A DNA stretch of 64,000 nucleotides from Autumnicola musiva (GTDB taxonomy: Bacteria > Bacteroidota > Bacteroidia > Flavobacteriales > Flavobacteriaceae). Within the stretch, counting starts at the first letter, position 1. Every line of letters begins with the position of its first letter. Shown piece by piece: positions 54,701-62,884 of the stretch. A model generated the notes under the pieces. That model saw only the letters and a list, made by a program, of their open reading frames with translations, had not been told where the DNA came from and did not search any database. The stretch lies in assembly GCF_031846585.1 (NCBI RefSeq), contig NZ_JAVRHK010000012.1:1-64000 (forward strand), written 5' to 3'. Made by a program: the position numbers and the translations under genes.

Positions 54701-55027
54701 GTTTTTACCAAAGAAGAGCCTGTCCAAAAACCTGATGAAGAACCTGAAGAACCAATAGAGGAGCCGGTTGAAAACGAGACAAAATATAAAAATCTTCATG
54801 TATCTTATGCACACGGCGCAAGAGAACTAAATATTCAAAATCCGGAATTAGTCAATATTTCTGAAGTTGTCATTTTTGATATTACCGGAAAAAGAGTACA
54901 GACGTTTGAAGAAGTTCCTAATGAAAAGGAATTTAACCTGCCCGTAAATCGTTTCAGTCCTGCTATATATGTTGTAAAGGTAATTACTGATGACAAAACA
55001 CTAAGCAGGAAAATCATTATCCGCTAA
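45743..55027 (+). CDS. Giant T9SS-secreted surface protein with tandem HYR-like repeats, PKD-like and LamG domains
   Basis: 3094 residues. After a signal peptide (~1-27) and an SprB-like repeat (~75-148) come five 80-residue HYR-like repeats (149-549), each with two Cys, and one more HYR-like domain. PKD-like domains with C-x-G-E motifs fill ~625-1250. Two jelly-roll, carbohydrate-binding-like regions follow (~1278-1442 and ~1571-1750), then an Ig-like region, two SprB-like repeats (~1926-2105) and a LamG domain (~2192-2366). A ~600-residue module shared with the next gene and an E/P-rich linker (~2991-3013) lead to a type A T9SS sorting domain (~3018-3094, ending K-V-I-T-D-D-K-T-L-S-R-K-I). 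Expected to be cell-surface bound, for adhesion, gliding or polysaccharide contact. Confidence 0.88.
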   Translation: MGKITPVVKAVGIPLFLIGFISFVLAASISNPPIDSYKSFEGVGTITPISKYNSEKPFTAFSGKSGAFANPVIEVDSKTNASCSDNPDGDINISISGGTPPYSYSWSGTGNFSSSSEDITNLSPGTYSIKVTDANNSSSSETINIEIEDNIQPSVSTKNITVQLDENGSATISAEDIDDGSTDNCQIEDLSLNKTNFDCNDVGSNSVELTVTDVNGNAAFETATVTVEDNIQPSVSTQNITIQLDANSSATISAEDIDDGSTDNCQIENLSLNKTNFDCDDVGANTVSLTVTDVNGNSASENATVTVEDNIQPSVKIQNITIQLDANGSATISAEDIDDGSTDNCQIEDLSLNKTNFDCNDVGNYSVELTVTDINGNAASETATVTVEDNIQPSVSTQNITIQLDENGSATISAEDIDDGSTDNCQIENLSLNKTYFICNDVGSNSVELTVTDVNGNSASETATVTIEDNIQPSVSTQNITIQLDENGSAIISAEDIDNGSTDNCQIENFSLNKTNFTCNDVGSNSVELTITDVNGNAASENATVTVEDNIDPEIPQLPDLTWSCSEEIVDFPTTTDNCDAEITGTTTDPLQFDTYGEYNITWTFTDSSENQVTAVQKIIIPEPTVNSVEDIVACNGETISTIAFGGSDVDGTIYNWTSSNTNIGIPAIGSNQITSFEAENISDKIITSTVTVTPVANNCEGENISFTITVNPTPSLATPEAIVVCDGEQIDGANFSGIAVTGTTISWSNDNTNTGLAASGNGDIPSFTATNTTDESIFSTISVTPSANGCEGIVETFTIEVKPNPTVTAPETQVYCNGITADAISLTGSPAGVSYNIEGGAAIGLSNRSSASEIPSFTPVNNSSSPVTAEITITPKANGCTGDPVSYKIKVNPTPNVSISPSGQQLCSGETTGLSLSGGIQGTTFNWTVSEILPSGSVSGAEDGNGSKIAQTLTNNTNNPATVKYRVIPTANECSGTPIIVTVTVNPIPEFEVNIPECVATVNLNDPNIKSNNNLTYTYWTNSKATNAVRNPSAVGVGTYFIKGTSAAGCSVIKEVIIDKIQPVITNLNDAPVEICSGEAFNYLPESNLEGTIISWSRAAVGENTATNSSDRNNVNPNESLVNETGAPITATYTFTLEKNDCTNEIAVNVEVSPAPQLIQESIDDICNGSSINYTPKSSLSNSTITWRRNAFEGNSASSGSGTIDEILYNETGVEIGVTYFITITSAKGCSVEENISFSLLSGPKVTATASKNIICAGETVDLSSTFEGEQQSIKPVLFEENLNGSSGNWITINNSNGGNSSAPRWRLRPNNYTPNYSDNIRSNDGSQFFLSSSDAQGQNTYTETILQYNKGINTIGYNSLELSFWQYYRHYNSIGEVEVSTDNDNWERVYSTPSRNNKGLVSFDLDGWTGNENLYIRFRYRAYWGYWWAIDNIKLTGEGSIIPDVTWTSSTNPEWSSNEPNPTNLSVSRTTTFTATYTDPDIECPGVGTVEVEVKDPLQPEIIANYCSLSQTNQVLLSVNDSYDSYRWVASGQTISSDESLQVSLAQTYTLYVTRDGCEASTSITPNENLIINGDFEQGNTNDFNTAYRYVSNNPNRRDEMWPEGTYTVGEDAYDYHSNFQGRGHGGRGNYMIVNGDRSIGNVVWQSNTLDIIPNTDYYFSAWTANVNPASPARLRIQVFIPGSNTPVVESTLGDLTNEPVGNWINFYNPELWNSGNNTRAIVRIINENPIAGGNDFGIDDISFAAFRSFDFEFTPENNGPLCEGDQIQLFSNLEGGREPITFEWSGPNGFTSSEENPVIENASLTNAGTYSLKISDFYGCDIAAKTTTVEIPGINAGEDIVICAEAARIDGAALSGTISNLINLPATGAWSGGSGNFIPNRNDLNAIYFPTNQEIETGAVILELQSDNSDISCTDEIILTLNPTPVINNISVATPSCFSGSDGTATVNVSGGTAPYTYVWSDGQTEQTATGLSKLEDSDAFFVTVTDANGCSATSENIVIDEPTPLEIISTSFTAVSCFGGKDGTAIIEVAGGFLNGAVPGYNFQLLNSEGTVVYTEEGIETNNITIPELIAGNYTFVVNTAANCTSLTSNINITQPPEIIVDAGELDIPQLCGITSLQLNALPVDVNLGSGTWSILSGEGGSFNEASLPDAIFSGESNEIYELQWTVTPETGCEEIADVITVELPQACSKLDFDGEDDYVDFGNSNNFGESAFTLEAWIKPSSLKSTRTIISKRDPENQSIGYDLILKNGSPSFSVGNKSAVSSFRLSTNRWFHIAGVYTPGSEIKLYVDGVLIKTNTNGIPSETGNITKPFLIGASPASGNIPGTKDYFHGWIEEVRVWNKDISEDQVRFMMNQRLEKSGNNGVRGSVLRDKVAIPGALSWNHLSGYYQLLADPEVFINGQTPDLSRNAVHGELKNIQTWQQNTAPLPYISNNNGEWYAATTWLHSDVWEPPNSLGIDNKTKIDWNIVKMAHNVDNPATTNNKNSITLLGLISESGKLKMIGAHGVSANGNGIPTGNSLNITHYLRLDGNIDLNGESQLIQAEGSILDQDSKGYIQKDQQGTKNSYNYNYWSSTVSITGNKNNSGFTIASVLRDGSDIDSPRDITFGSPHTFADGNYSGNLRISSYWLNIFHGTSDVYGEWRSIGPTTNLSPGTGYTMKGPSGTASISDFQNYVFQGKPHNGTINIKISDYENRLIGNPYPSALNAKEFILDNLQDVNGGRNSKNIFNGTLYFWDHFGQENTHVLAEYVGGYAAYNLSGGVPGVSNDRRINNSGNRGGSKKPKSGIPAAQGFFVNTALDETVSKDITVEGGNIVFKNSQRMYGRENPGNGNSQFLRPLQPTKNEKISETDDKRSKIRVDFKSPTGYYRQILVTADDFATNNFDLGYDAPMIDYNVEDMFWTINESEFVIQGVANFAPKQVLPLGLVISEENEFEISIASLENLPADFQIYLRDNETNTYYDLSEVFKATLAPGYYTTRYDIVFTKEEPVQKPDEEPEEPIEEPVENETKYKNLHVSYAHGARELNIQNPELVNISEVVIFDITGKRVQTFEEVPNEKEFNLPVNRFSPAIYVVKVITDDKTLSRKIIIR
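46201..47400 (+). repeat. Five tandem 240-bp coding repeats
   Basis: Units begin at 46201, 46441, 46681, 46921 and 47161, with exactly 240 bp each (80 codons). All keep E-D-N-I at the junction and T-D-N-C-Q-I-E in the middle. Units 1 and 3 are identical over 46261-46320 versus 46741-46800, while the 3' half of unit 1 matches unit 4. This is a mosaic pattern of recombination between units. Confidence 0.95.
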
Positions 55028-55171
55028 AGCCGGTTTTTTTAAAAGAAGGAATAATCTTACTACATATTGTTAATTACAGGATTACAAGGTTTTACAATGC
55101 TATACACCGATAAAATTGAAATTTATAACGGAATTATACGTAAGTTTGTTCCTACATAAATTTTAATGTGT

Positions 55172-58100
55172 ATGGAGAAAATTACTCCCAGACTAAAAAT
55201 TGTTTTAGTATTTTTATTTTTATCCTTTTCAGCTATCACGTTATCATCCACAGAAAATAAAACTTCTGCCGATATTAACGTGAGTGCTGATGCTACTGCA
55301 GTCTCGTGTATTGGAGGTGCTAATGGCGCCATTGATATTACTGTTTCGGGAGGATCGGGAAATTATACTTATGCCTGGTCCGGACCGGGAAGTTTTTCCA
55401 GTTCATCAAAAGATATTTCAAACTTAAGTGCCGGCACCTATTATCTTTCAGTAACTGATGAAACCACTCCGGAACCCCTGGAGGAAAATATTTCTGTTAC
55501 TATTTCTGAAGAAGACAATACAAATCCCACAATTTCAGCTCCTTCAAATATTACTGTCTCTAGCAATTCCGGGAGTTGCAGCGCTTCCAATGTTGATCTG
55601 GGTAATCCTGTAACCAGCGATAATTGTAATATTGAAGCAATCACTAATAATGCTCCCACCTTTTTTAGTCTGGGTACCACTACCGTAACCTGGACTGTTA
55701 CCGATACTGCGGGGAACACTGCTACGGATACTCAGGAGGTAACCGTAAGAGATTCTGAAAAACCTGTAATTTCGGCTGGTTCCGATATTGTTGTTAATAA
55801 TGAAAGTGGTAGCTGTTATGCTACAATTCTAATTGTTGCGGCTTCAGCTAAAGATAATTGTGCTGTTTTAGATCCTACCGGAACCCGGGATGATGGCCAA
55901 AACCTTAATGAAGAATTTCCTGTGGGCACCACTATTATCACATGGGAAGTTACAGACGATAATGGTAATGCCGCAACACCTGTTCAGCAAAAAGTTACTG
56001 TTAAAGATAGTGAGGCACCTGAATTACCGGTTGTAAACGATGTTATTTGGGGCTGTGATTATACGGTAGCTCCACCAAAGGCTGTGGATAATTGCTCAGG
56101 AGAAATAACAGGAACCAACACTAATGCAACAACTTTTTCTTCTGCGGGCAATTATAATATAACCTGGAGTTTTACAGATGAAGCCGGAAATACTTCAAAT
56201 ATTACACAGAAAATAACCATAGATCCTTTAGAAGTCACAGTGAGCACTACTGCTGCAGATTGCTTTAATGCCACTACGGGAATGGCTGAAGCAACAGCTA
56301 AAGGAGGTGTGGCCCCATATAAATATTCATGGACAGGATTGGGTACCGGAGCTTCCAGGACTAATCTTTCGGCTGGAAATTATACAATTACCGTAACCGA
56401 TGCCAATGGATGTTCGGTTGATAAAACGGTAACTATTTCACAACCTGATGAATTGTTGATGGCTGCACCAAATACTACTCCGGTTAGTTGTAATGGGGGG
56501 GGTAACGGTACAATTACCGCAGGGGCTGTTTCAGGAGGGAATTCAGGATATCAGTATTCCATTGATGGAACTAACTTTAAAAGCAGCAATTCTTTCAGCA
56601 ATCTTTCCGCAGGAACATATACTATTACAGTAAAGGATGCCAAAAATTGTCAAATTCAGCGATCCGTAACTATAACAGAGCCGGAAAATCTTACGATAGC
56701 TACTCCAAATACTACTCCAGTTAGTTGTAACGGCGGGGGTGACGGTACAATATCTGCCGGTTCGGTTTCAGGAGGAAATTCAGGATATCAGTATTCCATT
56801 GATGGAACAAACTTTAAAAGCAGCAATTCTTTCAGCAACCTTTCCGCAGGAACATATAATTTTACAGTAAGAGACGCTAAAAATTGTCAAATTCAGCAAA
56901 CGGTAACTATAACAGAGCCACCTCTGCTCGAAATTTCTCCGGGAGAATTTAGCCCGGTAACCTGCAACGGTTCTGCAGACGGCAGCTTCACAGCAGGAAA
57001 TACAACGGGTGGAACAGGCAATTATCAGTATATGATTACCGGCAGAGATTACCAAACCTCAGGTACCTTTACGGGACTGGCCCCAGGATCCTATACTGTT
57101 ACGGTAAAGGATATTAATGGTTGTACTGCGGGAGAAAACTTTGTTGTTACTGAACCCGGAGAATTGAATATGACAGCTCCAACATCAACCGAAACCACCT
57201 GTTTTGGTGCTGCTAACGGCACAGTTACTGCCGGTGATGTTACCGGCGGTACGGGAATTTACCAGTATTCTATAGACAATATCAATTTTAGCACCGGCAA
57301 TACCTTTACTGGCCTTTCAGCAGGTAATTATACTATTTTTGTGAAGGATGATGAAAATTGCGCTCTTCAGTCTGCCGTTAGCGTCACAGAACCCAACGTG
57401 CTAAATGCAGAATTATCAAAAACAGATGTTGGATGCTTTGATGGTGCTTCAGGCACTATTTCTGTTACCAATCCTTCCGGCGGACATGGCAATTATGAAT
57501 ATAGTATCGACGGAAATACCTGGCAATCTGAAGGCAGATTTGAAGGTTTGGCTAAAGGAAGCTACAGCATTTTTATAAGAGATAAAGATTATCCTGATTG
57601 CGAAAAAACATTAAATAGTAATTATGAAATATTACAGCCTGCAGCACCTCTAACAGTCACCGGAACTTTCACCAGAACCACCACCTATGGAACTGCAACC
57701 GCAACTGCAACCGCCAGCCCCACAGGCGGATCCACAGGCTACACGTATGAATGGTACCGCTACGGTGAAGATCAGCTTCTTCAAAATACGCAAAAAGCTA
57801 CCAACCTGCCTGCAGGAAGATATGTAGTGCGGGTAACCGACAGGAATGGTTGTACAGCATCAGCAGAAATTACTATCCTTGAAAAAATAGAGGCCCCTAT
57901 AATTCCCACTTCAATTTGTGAGAATGAGGAAGATATGATCAGGACTTCTTATTTTGAAGTAGAAGACGGAACAGCAAAAGGAGGAGTAGGCCCATATACT
58001 TATGAATGGAATTTTGGTGCAGATGCTTCACCTACTACTGCAACCGGCCCCGGTTCCCACAGGGTCACCTATTCCTCTCCCGGAAATAAAACCATAACTC

Positions 58101-61100
58101 TCAATGTGACAGATAGTGAAGGCTTTACCCTCCAAACTACATATATCCAGTATGTGGGCGAATGTTATGTTGATGATTGCGGTTCTAATGATTTTAGAGG
58201 AAGTGACTTTTTTGTAGGTGATGAGAATGGAAACAGAATAACTGCAGCAAACTGCGGGAGCACAACAGCCAAATTTGTTTATGTAGACTTATCTACTGCT
58301 CCCAGAAGATACTCATTGTACATAGAGTTTATCTATACTCTCGAAAAAACCGACGGCACTTCGGTTACAGTAAAAGACGGAGGTGAATTTTACTGTAAAC
58401 AAACTATTCCCGATCGTGCCAGAACAATTCGTCTCAATACCTGGGAATGTGGAGACATTATAAATATTGATAACGTATACCTTACCTTCGGAAATAACAA
58501 AAAATGGTCCTGCGGCCAGGGGCCCGATCCTAAATGCTTCTCAACAAACGATGGAGAAACCATTAGCACCCCTCTTTACGCTACAGTTACTGCAAACCAG
58601 ATTCCTTGTTACGGTGGTAAGCAGGGCATTTTAAATATTCGTGCCTCCGGGGGAACTCCTGCCTACGATTATAGCCTTACCGGAGCAAGTGGCCCTTTTC
58701 AGAATTCAAAAGAATATACAGGGCTGGCTGCAGGAACTTATACGGTGTGGGTACGCGATAGTAAAGGCGATATATTTGAAACAAGTCCAGTCACAATCGT
58801 ACAACCTGATACTCCTTTAACTGCAGAAATAACAACCAATGAGCCCGTATGTTTTGGAGAAAATGCCACGGCTTACGCCACACCTTCTGGAGGTACACCT
58901 TTCATTGATTCGGAAGGAAATCCTTATTATGAATATCTCTGGAACGATACTGCTCAGCAAACAGGAACCTCAGCCACCAATCTTGAGCCGGGATCTTATA
59001 CTGTAACAGTTTCTGATGCTAATGGCTGCCAGTTTCTTGATACAGTAGAAATTTCTGAACCTTCTCAATTAACCCGGCCTTCTGCAGGAGAAGACCAGAT
59101 TATGGGTTGTGGTTTTAATACTATTACTCTGGAAGCGAATACTCCTGAAATTGGAGTGGGTACCTGGGAAATTATTGAAGGCGACGGGGGCAGCATTACA
59201 GATCCTTCAAAACCAGATTCTGAATTTTCGGGCACATCAGGCAGTTACCTGTTACGTTGGACCATCGCACATGAAGACGGAAACTGTGCAAATTTCGATG
59301 AAGTACAAATAACACTGGAAAGTGATTGTAGTACACTTGATTTTGATGGTGTAGACGATTATATTGATTTTCAGGATAACTACAGTCTCTCTTCAGGTAA
59401 CTTCACCCTGGAAGCCTGGGTTAAACCAAAATCGGTACAGGGAATTAAAACAGTATTGTCTAAAAGGAATGTAAACAATCTTTCCAGCGGCGGTTACGAC
59501 CTCATCATCAATAACGGTGCACCAACCTTTAGGTGGGCGGGGAATGCGGTTTCCACTTCATATAAAGTGGGAACAGACAGATGGTATCATCTTGCTGTTA
59601 TTTTTAAGGACTCAAAATACAGCTTATACGTAGATGGAATTCCCGTAGGTAACAGGTCGGGAGTTAATCCTGCTTCTCTTCCTGCACCATTTTTTATAGG
59701 CGCAGGTCATGATGCGGACAATGCCGGTACTCCGAAAAATTATTTCCACGGATCTATAGAAGAAGTACGCATCTGGAAATCTGCTCTAAATGAAGAACAA
59801 TTAAGGTTTATGATGAATCAGCGGCTGGAAATAAACGGCAGCTATACAAGAGGAAAAGCTATTCCTCTTGATGTTCCTTCCAATCTTTTATGGGCAAACC
59901 TGGCAGGATATTACCACCTTGTGGTAGATGAAACTGAAAATGGATTTACTATTGACAATTCTTCTACCCCGGTTAACGGAAGATTGAAAAATATTACCAC
60001 GGAACAGGAGAATACCGCTCCCCTTCCCTATTTTTCTGTTCAGGACGGTGCATGGAGAACAGATGAAACCTGGGCGAGGCCCACAGTTTGGGATCCGCCG
60101 AACAGCAAAGGAATTAATGGTGAAGCCATTAACTGGAATATTGCCAGAATTTCGCATAAAATAACTTCCGGTTCACAGGATATAACTTTGCTGGCATTAT
60201 TATCTGAAGAAAGCAACTCCACAAGAGAGAGCGTGATAAGCATGGAGGGTGATAATCCTACAGAATCAAACGGAAGTTTAAATCCCGGTACGGGCAATGG
60301 CCTCACCATCACCCATTATCTGGATCTGGACGGGGTAATAGATCTCAATGGGGAATCACAGCTGGTACAAACTGCAGGAAGTATTCTGGAAGAATCCGGC
60401 AGCGGCTACATTTTAAAGCAACAACAGGGTACAGCCAGCAGCTACAATTATAACTACTGGAGTTCACCTGTATCGCCACAGGCAGGAAATAATAATTCAG
60501 GTTATACGGTTGCAGGAGTAATGAAAGATGGATCTTCAGGAAGTTTTGGAGAAAATCTTGATTTTGGAAATAAGCATACCTATGCCGATGGCAGTTATAC
60601 CACTCCGCGAAAAATCAGCAATTACTGGATAAATGCTTTTCGTGCCCGTGCAGCAGATGCTTACAGCGCCTGGGAACAAATAGGAAGCAACGAGTTCCTT
60701 AAAGCCGGTGAAGGCTATACCATGAAAGGAACTTCAGGTGAAGCGGCCATTAGCAACTGGCAAAATTACGTTTTTAAGGGAAAGCCGAACAACGGCCAGA
60801 TTATCCTGAATATTGGCCCCAGTCAAAACTACCTCATAGGAAACCCGTATCCTTCAGCTTTAAGTGTAGATGAGTTCTTTAAAGACAATTTAAAAGATAT
60901 CAGCGGGGGTAGAAATAATGAAAATTCATTTAACGGCGCCCTCTATTTCTGGGACCATTTCTCCGGAAAAACTCATAATCTTGCCGAATATGTTGGCGGC
61001 TACGGTGTCCTTAACCTTATTGGAGCTGTTGCAGCTATAGCCACAGATGAAAGGATTGATGCCACGGGAGAAAGAAGTGACCGCAGGCCCGGGGATTATA

Positions 61101-62056
61101 TTCCCCCGGGGCAGGGATTTTTTATAAATACTGAAATAAATCCGGCATCCGGAGCAGAAATGCCAGGTGATGGCGGGAGTGTTAGATTCAAAAATAACCA
61201 GAGGATTTTCAAAAAAGAAGGTTCAAATTCCCAATTTCTTAAACCGGAAATTCGAACTAAAGCTGAAGAAAAACCTAAAATCAGGCTGGATTTTAGTTCT
61301 CCTATGGGTTATAACCGTCAAATTCTTCTTGGCGTTGATTCATATGCCAGCAATGGATTCGATTTAGGTTATGATGCCCTGCTTAATGACTATAATAAAG
61401 AGGATATGTTCTGGCTGATTAATGGCTGGGAATATGTAATCCAGGGAGTTGGTGATATAAATCCTGAACAGGTGCTGCCCCTGGGAATTAGAACAGAAAA
61501 AAAGGGAAATATCTTCATTAGTATAAACGAACTGGTAAATGTACCTGGCGGGACCAGGATTTTCATCAGGGATCTTTCCACAGGCAGTTATTATAATTTA
61601 CAGGATAAAGAATTAGCCCTTGAAATTGAACCCGGTGAGTATTACGATCGTTTTGAACTGGTATTTCAGAAGCCCCAAAAACCTACTGAAGAAAATACCG
61701 GGGATGACGAAAGCGATTCAGATGAAGGTGAAGAGCCCGGAGAAGAAGCCGAAATGCCCGGAAAAGAAACACCTGTAGAAAATCCGGTAGAAAAAGATGA
61801 AATTGTAAGGGAAATTTCTGCCGATTATATGATGAGCACCAGGGAAATTATTATTACAAATCCTTCAGAAACAAATATTAACGAAGTACGCATCTACAGC
61901 ATTAACGGGAAATTAATTGAAAGCTTTGAAGAAATTCCTTCAAATCGTGAAATTCATCTTTACATTACCCGTCCGGTAAGTACTGCCGTATACGTGGTAA
62001 AAATATATTCCGGGGAAAATCTCATCAATAAAAAAGTAATTATAAACAGCAAATAG
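55172..62056 (+). CDS. Giant T9SS-secreted surface protein with SprB-like repeats, PKD and LamG domains
   Basis: About 2294 residues from ATG at 55172, which aligns M-E-K-I-T-P with the M-G-K-I-T-P start of the preceding paralogue; another ATG lies 6 nt upstream. Signal peptide ~1-28; SprB-like repeat; three HYR-like domains (~112-350); an array of SprB-like repeats (~353-909), two of which are near identical; a PKD domain (~927-993); a Cys-rich region; further SprB-like repeats; LamG (~1387-1553). The C-terminal module (~1617-2170) is shared with the paralogue. An acidic Asp/Glu linker precedes a T9SS sorting domain (~2210-2294). It contains a G8 run at 56495. Likely surface adhesin or gliding-related. 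Confidence 0.88.
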   Translation: MEKITPRLKIVLVFLFLSFSAITLSSTENKTSADINVSADATAVSCIGGANGAIDITVSGGSGNYTYAWSGPGSFSSSSKDISNLSAGTYYLSVTDETTPEPLEENISVTISEEDNTNPTISAPSNITVSSNSGSCSASNVDLGNPVTSDNCNIEAITNNAPTFFSLGTTTVTWTVTDTAGNTATDTQEVTVRDSEKPVISAGSDIVVNNESGSCYATILIVAASAKDNCAVLDPTGTRDDGQNLNEEFPVGTTIITWEVTDDNGNAATPVQQKVTVKDSEAPELPVVNDVIWGCDYTVAPPKAVDNCSGEITGTNTNATTFSSAGNYNITWSFTDEAGNTSNITQKITIDPLEVTVSTTAADCFNATTGMAEATAKGGVAPYKYSWTGLGTGASRTNLSAGNYTITVTDANGCSVDKTVTISQPDELLMAAPNTTPVSCNGGGNGTITAGAVSGGNSGYQYSIDGTNFKSSNSFSNLSAGTYTITVKDAKNCQIQRSVTITEPENLTIATPNTTPVSCNGGGDGTISAGSVSGGNSGYQYSIDGTNFKSSNSFSNLSAGTYNFTVRDAKNCQIQQTVTITEPPLLEISPGEFSPVTCNGSADGSFTAGNTTGGTGNYQYMITGRDYQTSGTFTGLAPGSYTVTVKDINGCTAGENFVVTEPGELNMTAPTSTETTCFGAANGTVTAGDVTGGTGIYQYSIDNINFSTGNTFTGLSAGNYTIFVKDDENCALQSAVSVTEPNVLNAELSKTDVGCFDGASGTISVTNPSGGHGNYEYSIDGNTWQSEGRFEGLAKGSYSIFIRDKDYPDCEKTLNSNYEILQPAAPLTVTGTFTRTTTYGTATATATASPTGGSTGYTYEWYRYGEDQLLQNTQKATNLPAGRYVVRVTDRNGCTASAEITILEKIEAPIIPTSICENEEDMIRTSYFEVEDGTAKGGVGPYTYEWNFGADASPTTATGPGSHRVTYSSPGNKTITLNVTDSEGFTLQTTYIQYVGECYVDDCGSNDFRGSDFFVGDENGNRITAANCGSTTAKFVYVDLSTAPRRYSLYIEFIYTLEKTDGTSVTVKDGGEFYCKQTIPDRARTIRLNTWECGDIINIDNVYLTFGNNKKWSCGQGPDPKCFSTNDGETISTPLYATVTANQIPCYGGKQGILNIRASGGTPAYDYSLTGASGPFQNSKEYTGLAAGTYTVWVRDSKGDIFETSPVTIVQPDTPLTAEITTNEPVCFGENATAYATPSGGTPFIDSEGNPYYEYLWNDTAQQTGTSATNLEPGSYTVTVSDANGCQFLDTVEISEPSQLTRPSAGEDQIMGCGFNTITLEANTPEIGVGTWEIIEGDGGSITDPSKPDSEFSGTSGSYLLRWTIAHEDGNCANFDEVQITLESDCSTLDFDGVDDYIDFQDNYSLSSGNFTLEAWVKPKSVQGIKTVLSKRNVNNLSSGGYDLIINNGAPTFRWAGNAVSTSYKVGTDRWYHLAVIFKDSKYSLYVDGIPVGNRSGVNPASLPAPFFIGAGHDADNAGTPKNYFHGSIEEVRIWKSALNEEQLRFMMNQRLEINGSYTRGKAIPLDVPSNLLWANLAGYYHLVVDETENGFTIDNSSTPVNGRLKNITTEQENTAPLPYFSVQDGAWRTDETWARPTVWDPPNSKGINGEAINWNIARISHKITSGSQDITLLALLSEESNSTRESVISMEGDNPTESNGSLNPGTGNGLTITHYLDLDGVIDLNGESQLVQTAGSILEESGSGYILKQQQGTASSYNYNYWSSPVSPQAGNNNSGYTVAGVMKDGSSGSFGENLDFGNKHTYADGSYTTPRKISNYWINAFRARAADAYSAWEQIGSNEFLKAGEGYTMKGTSGEAAISNWQNYVFKGKPNNGQIILNIGPSQNYLIGNPYPSALSVDEFFKDNLKDISGGRNNENSFNGALYFWDHFSGKTHNLAEYVGGYGVLNLIGAVAAIATDERIDATGERSDRRPGDYIPPGQGFFINTEINPASGAEMPGDGGSVRFKNNQRIFKKEGSNSQFLKPEIRTKAEEKPKIRLDFSSPMGYNRQILLGVDSYASNGFDLGYDALLNDYNKEDMFWLINGWEYVIQGVGDINPEQVLPLGIRTEKKGNIFISINELVNVPGGTRIFIRDLSTGSYYNLQDKELALEIEPGEYYDRFELVFQKPQKPTEENTGDDESDSDEGEEPGEEAEMPGKETPVENPVEKDEIVREISADYMMSTREIIITNPSETNINEVRIYSINGKLIESFEEIPSNREIHLYITRPVSTAVYVVKIYSGENLINKKVIINSK
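56468..56941 (+). repeat. Pair of near-identical 237-bp SprB-like repeats
   Basis: Two copies begin at 56468 and 56705 with CCAAATACTACTCC and share long identical runs (for example N-S-G-Y-Q-Y-S-I-D-G-T-N-F-K-S-S). The first copy has GGGGGGGG where the second has GGCGGGGG within the N-G-G-G motif. Confidence 0.85.
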
Positions 62057-62150
62057 AGAAGTTTTTACCGGCCATCATTTTTCTCCCAAATTCAAATCAA
62101 CACCCTAACAAATCGGGATGTTGAAAACAGGCTAATTTAACCTTGGTTTA

Positions 62151-62780
62151 TTATCCCTTAAATTTTAAAGGAAGATGAACCACCTTTTTGGTTTCAAAAA
62201 AATCTTCTTCATAATAATCTGTAAGTTTATAAATACTTACAGTTTTATAATCCTGTAGTTCTTCGGAAAGATCCCCTCCTTTTAGATAAAGAATTCCATT
62301 TTTTAAATCGTGGTTGCTCCTTTTGGCAATTTTCCCTTTAGTCCAGTGTACAAAGGTGGGCATTGCCGCCACGGCACGACTTACTATAAAATCATAATGC
62401 CCTCCGGTTTCTTCAACCCGTGCATTGGTAATCTTTACGTTTTGAAGGTTTAATCCCGCGGACACCTCTTCAACTACTTTAATTTTTTTTCCTATAGAAT
62501 CTACAAGATGGAATTTAGTTTCAGGAAATAATACAGCTAACGGAATTCCCGGAAATCCGCCCCCGGTTCCCACATCCAGAATTTCAGCACCTGGATTGAA
62601 TGCCTGCACCTTCGCGATACCCAGGGAATGCAATACATGCCGCAAATAAAGCTCATCTATATCTTTTCGGGATACCACATTAATTTTAAGATTCCAGTCT
62701 TTATAAAGTCCGGATAATTTTTCTAATTTTTCTAATTGATCTGTAGATAACTGTGGAAAGTATTTCTGTATTAATTCCAA
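62151..62780 (-). CDS. rsmG: 16S rRNA (guanine527-N7) methyltransferase
   Basis: 209 residues, apparently starting with TTG at 62780 (E-L-I-Q-K-Y-F follows). The SAM site I-L-D-V-G-T-G-G-G-F-P-G-I-P-L and the S-R-A-V-A motif are diagnostic of RsmG/GidB, which methylates G527 of 16S rRNA; loss gives low-level streptomycin resistance. A TAnnTTTG box lies 18 nt upstream. It converges with the second giant gene. Confidence 0.95.
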   Translation of the reverse strand: MELIQKYFPQLSTDQLEKLEKLSGLYKDWNLKINVVSRKDIDELYLRHVLHSLGIAKVQAFNPGAEILDVGTGGGFPGIPLAVLFPETKFHLVDSIGKKIKVVEEVSAGLNLQNVKITNARVEETGGHYDFIVSRAVAAMPTFVHWTKGKIAKRSNHDLKNGILYLKGGDLSEELQDYKTVSIYKLTDYYEEDFFETKKVVHLPLKFKG

Positions 62781-62797
62781 TTTTTTACGATTTTAAG

Positions 62798-62805
62798 CAA
62801 AAATA
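62798..62805 (-). promoter_or_regulatory. -7 box for rsmG
   Basis: Minus-strand TATTTTTG matches TAnnTTTG and lies 17 nt before the TTG start of rsmG, supporting that start. Confidence 0.5.
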
Positions 62806-62858
62806 CAAATCACGGCTTAAAATTTGAGCATTTCATATCACAGAACTATTTAATATTT

Positions 62859-62866
62859 TACCTTTG
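62859..62866 (+). promoter_or_regulatory. -7 box for the desaturase gene
   Basis: TACCTTTG matches TAnnTTTG. It overlaps an in-frame TTG at 62864, which therefore cannot be the start; the ATG 18 nt downstream is used instead. Confidence 0.55.
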
Positions 62867-62884
62867 AAGAACAAAGAAAACACC

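Noticed and set aside
62864..62884. TTG start for the desaturase
   Set aside because: The TTG is part of the promoter box TACCTTTG; the ATG at 62885 is the first plausible start.
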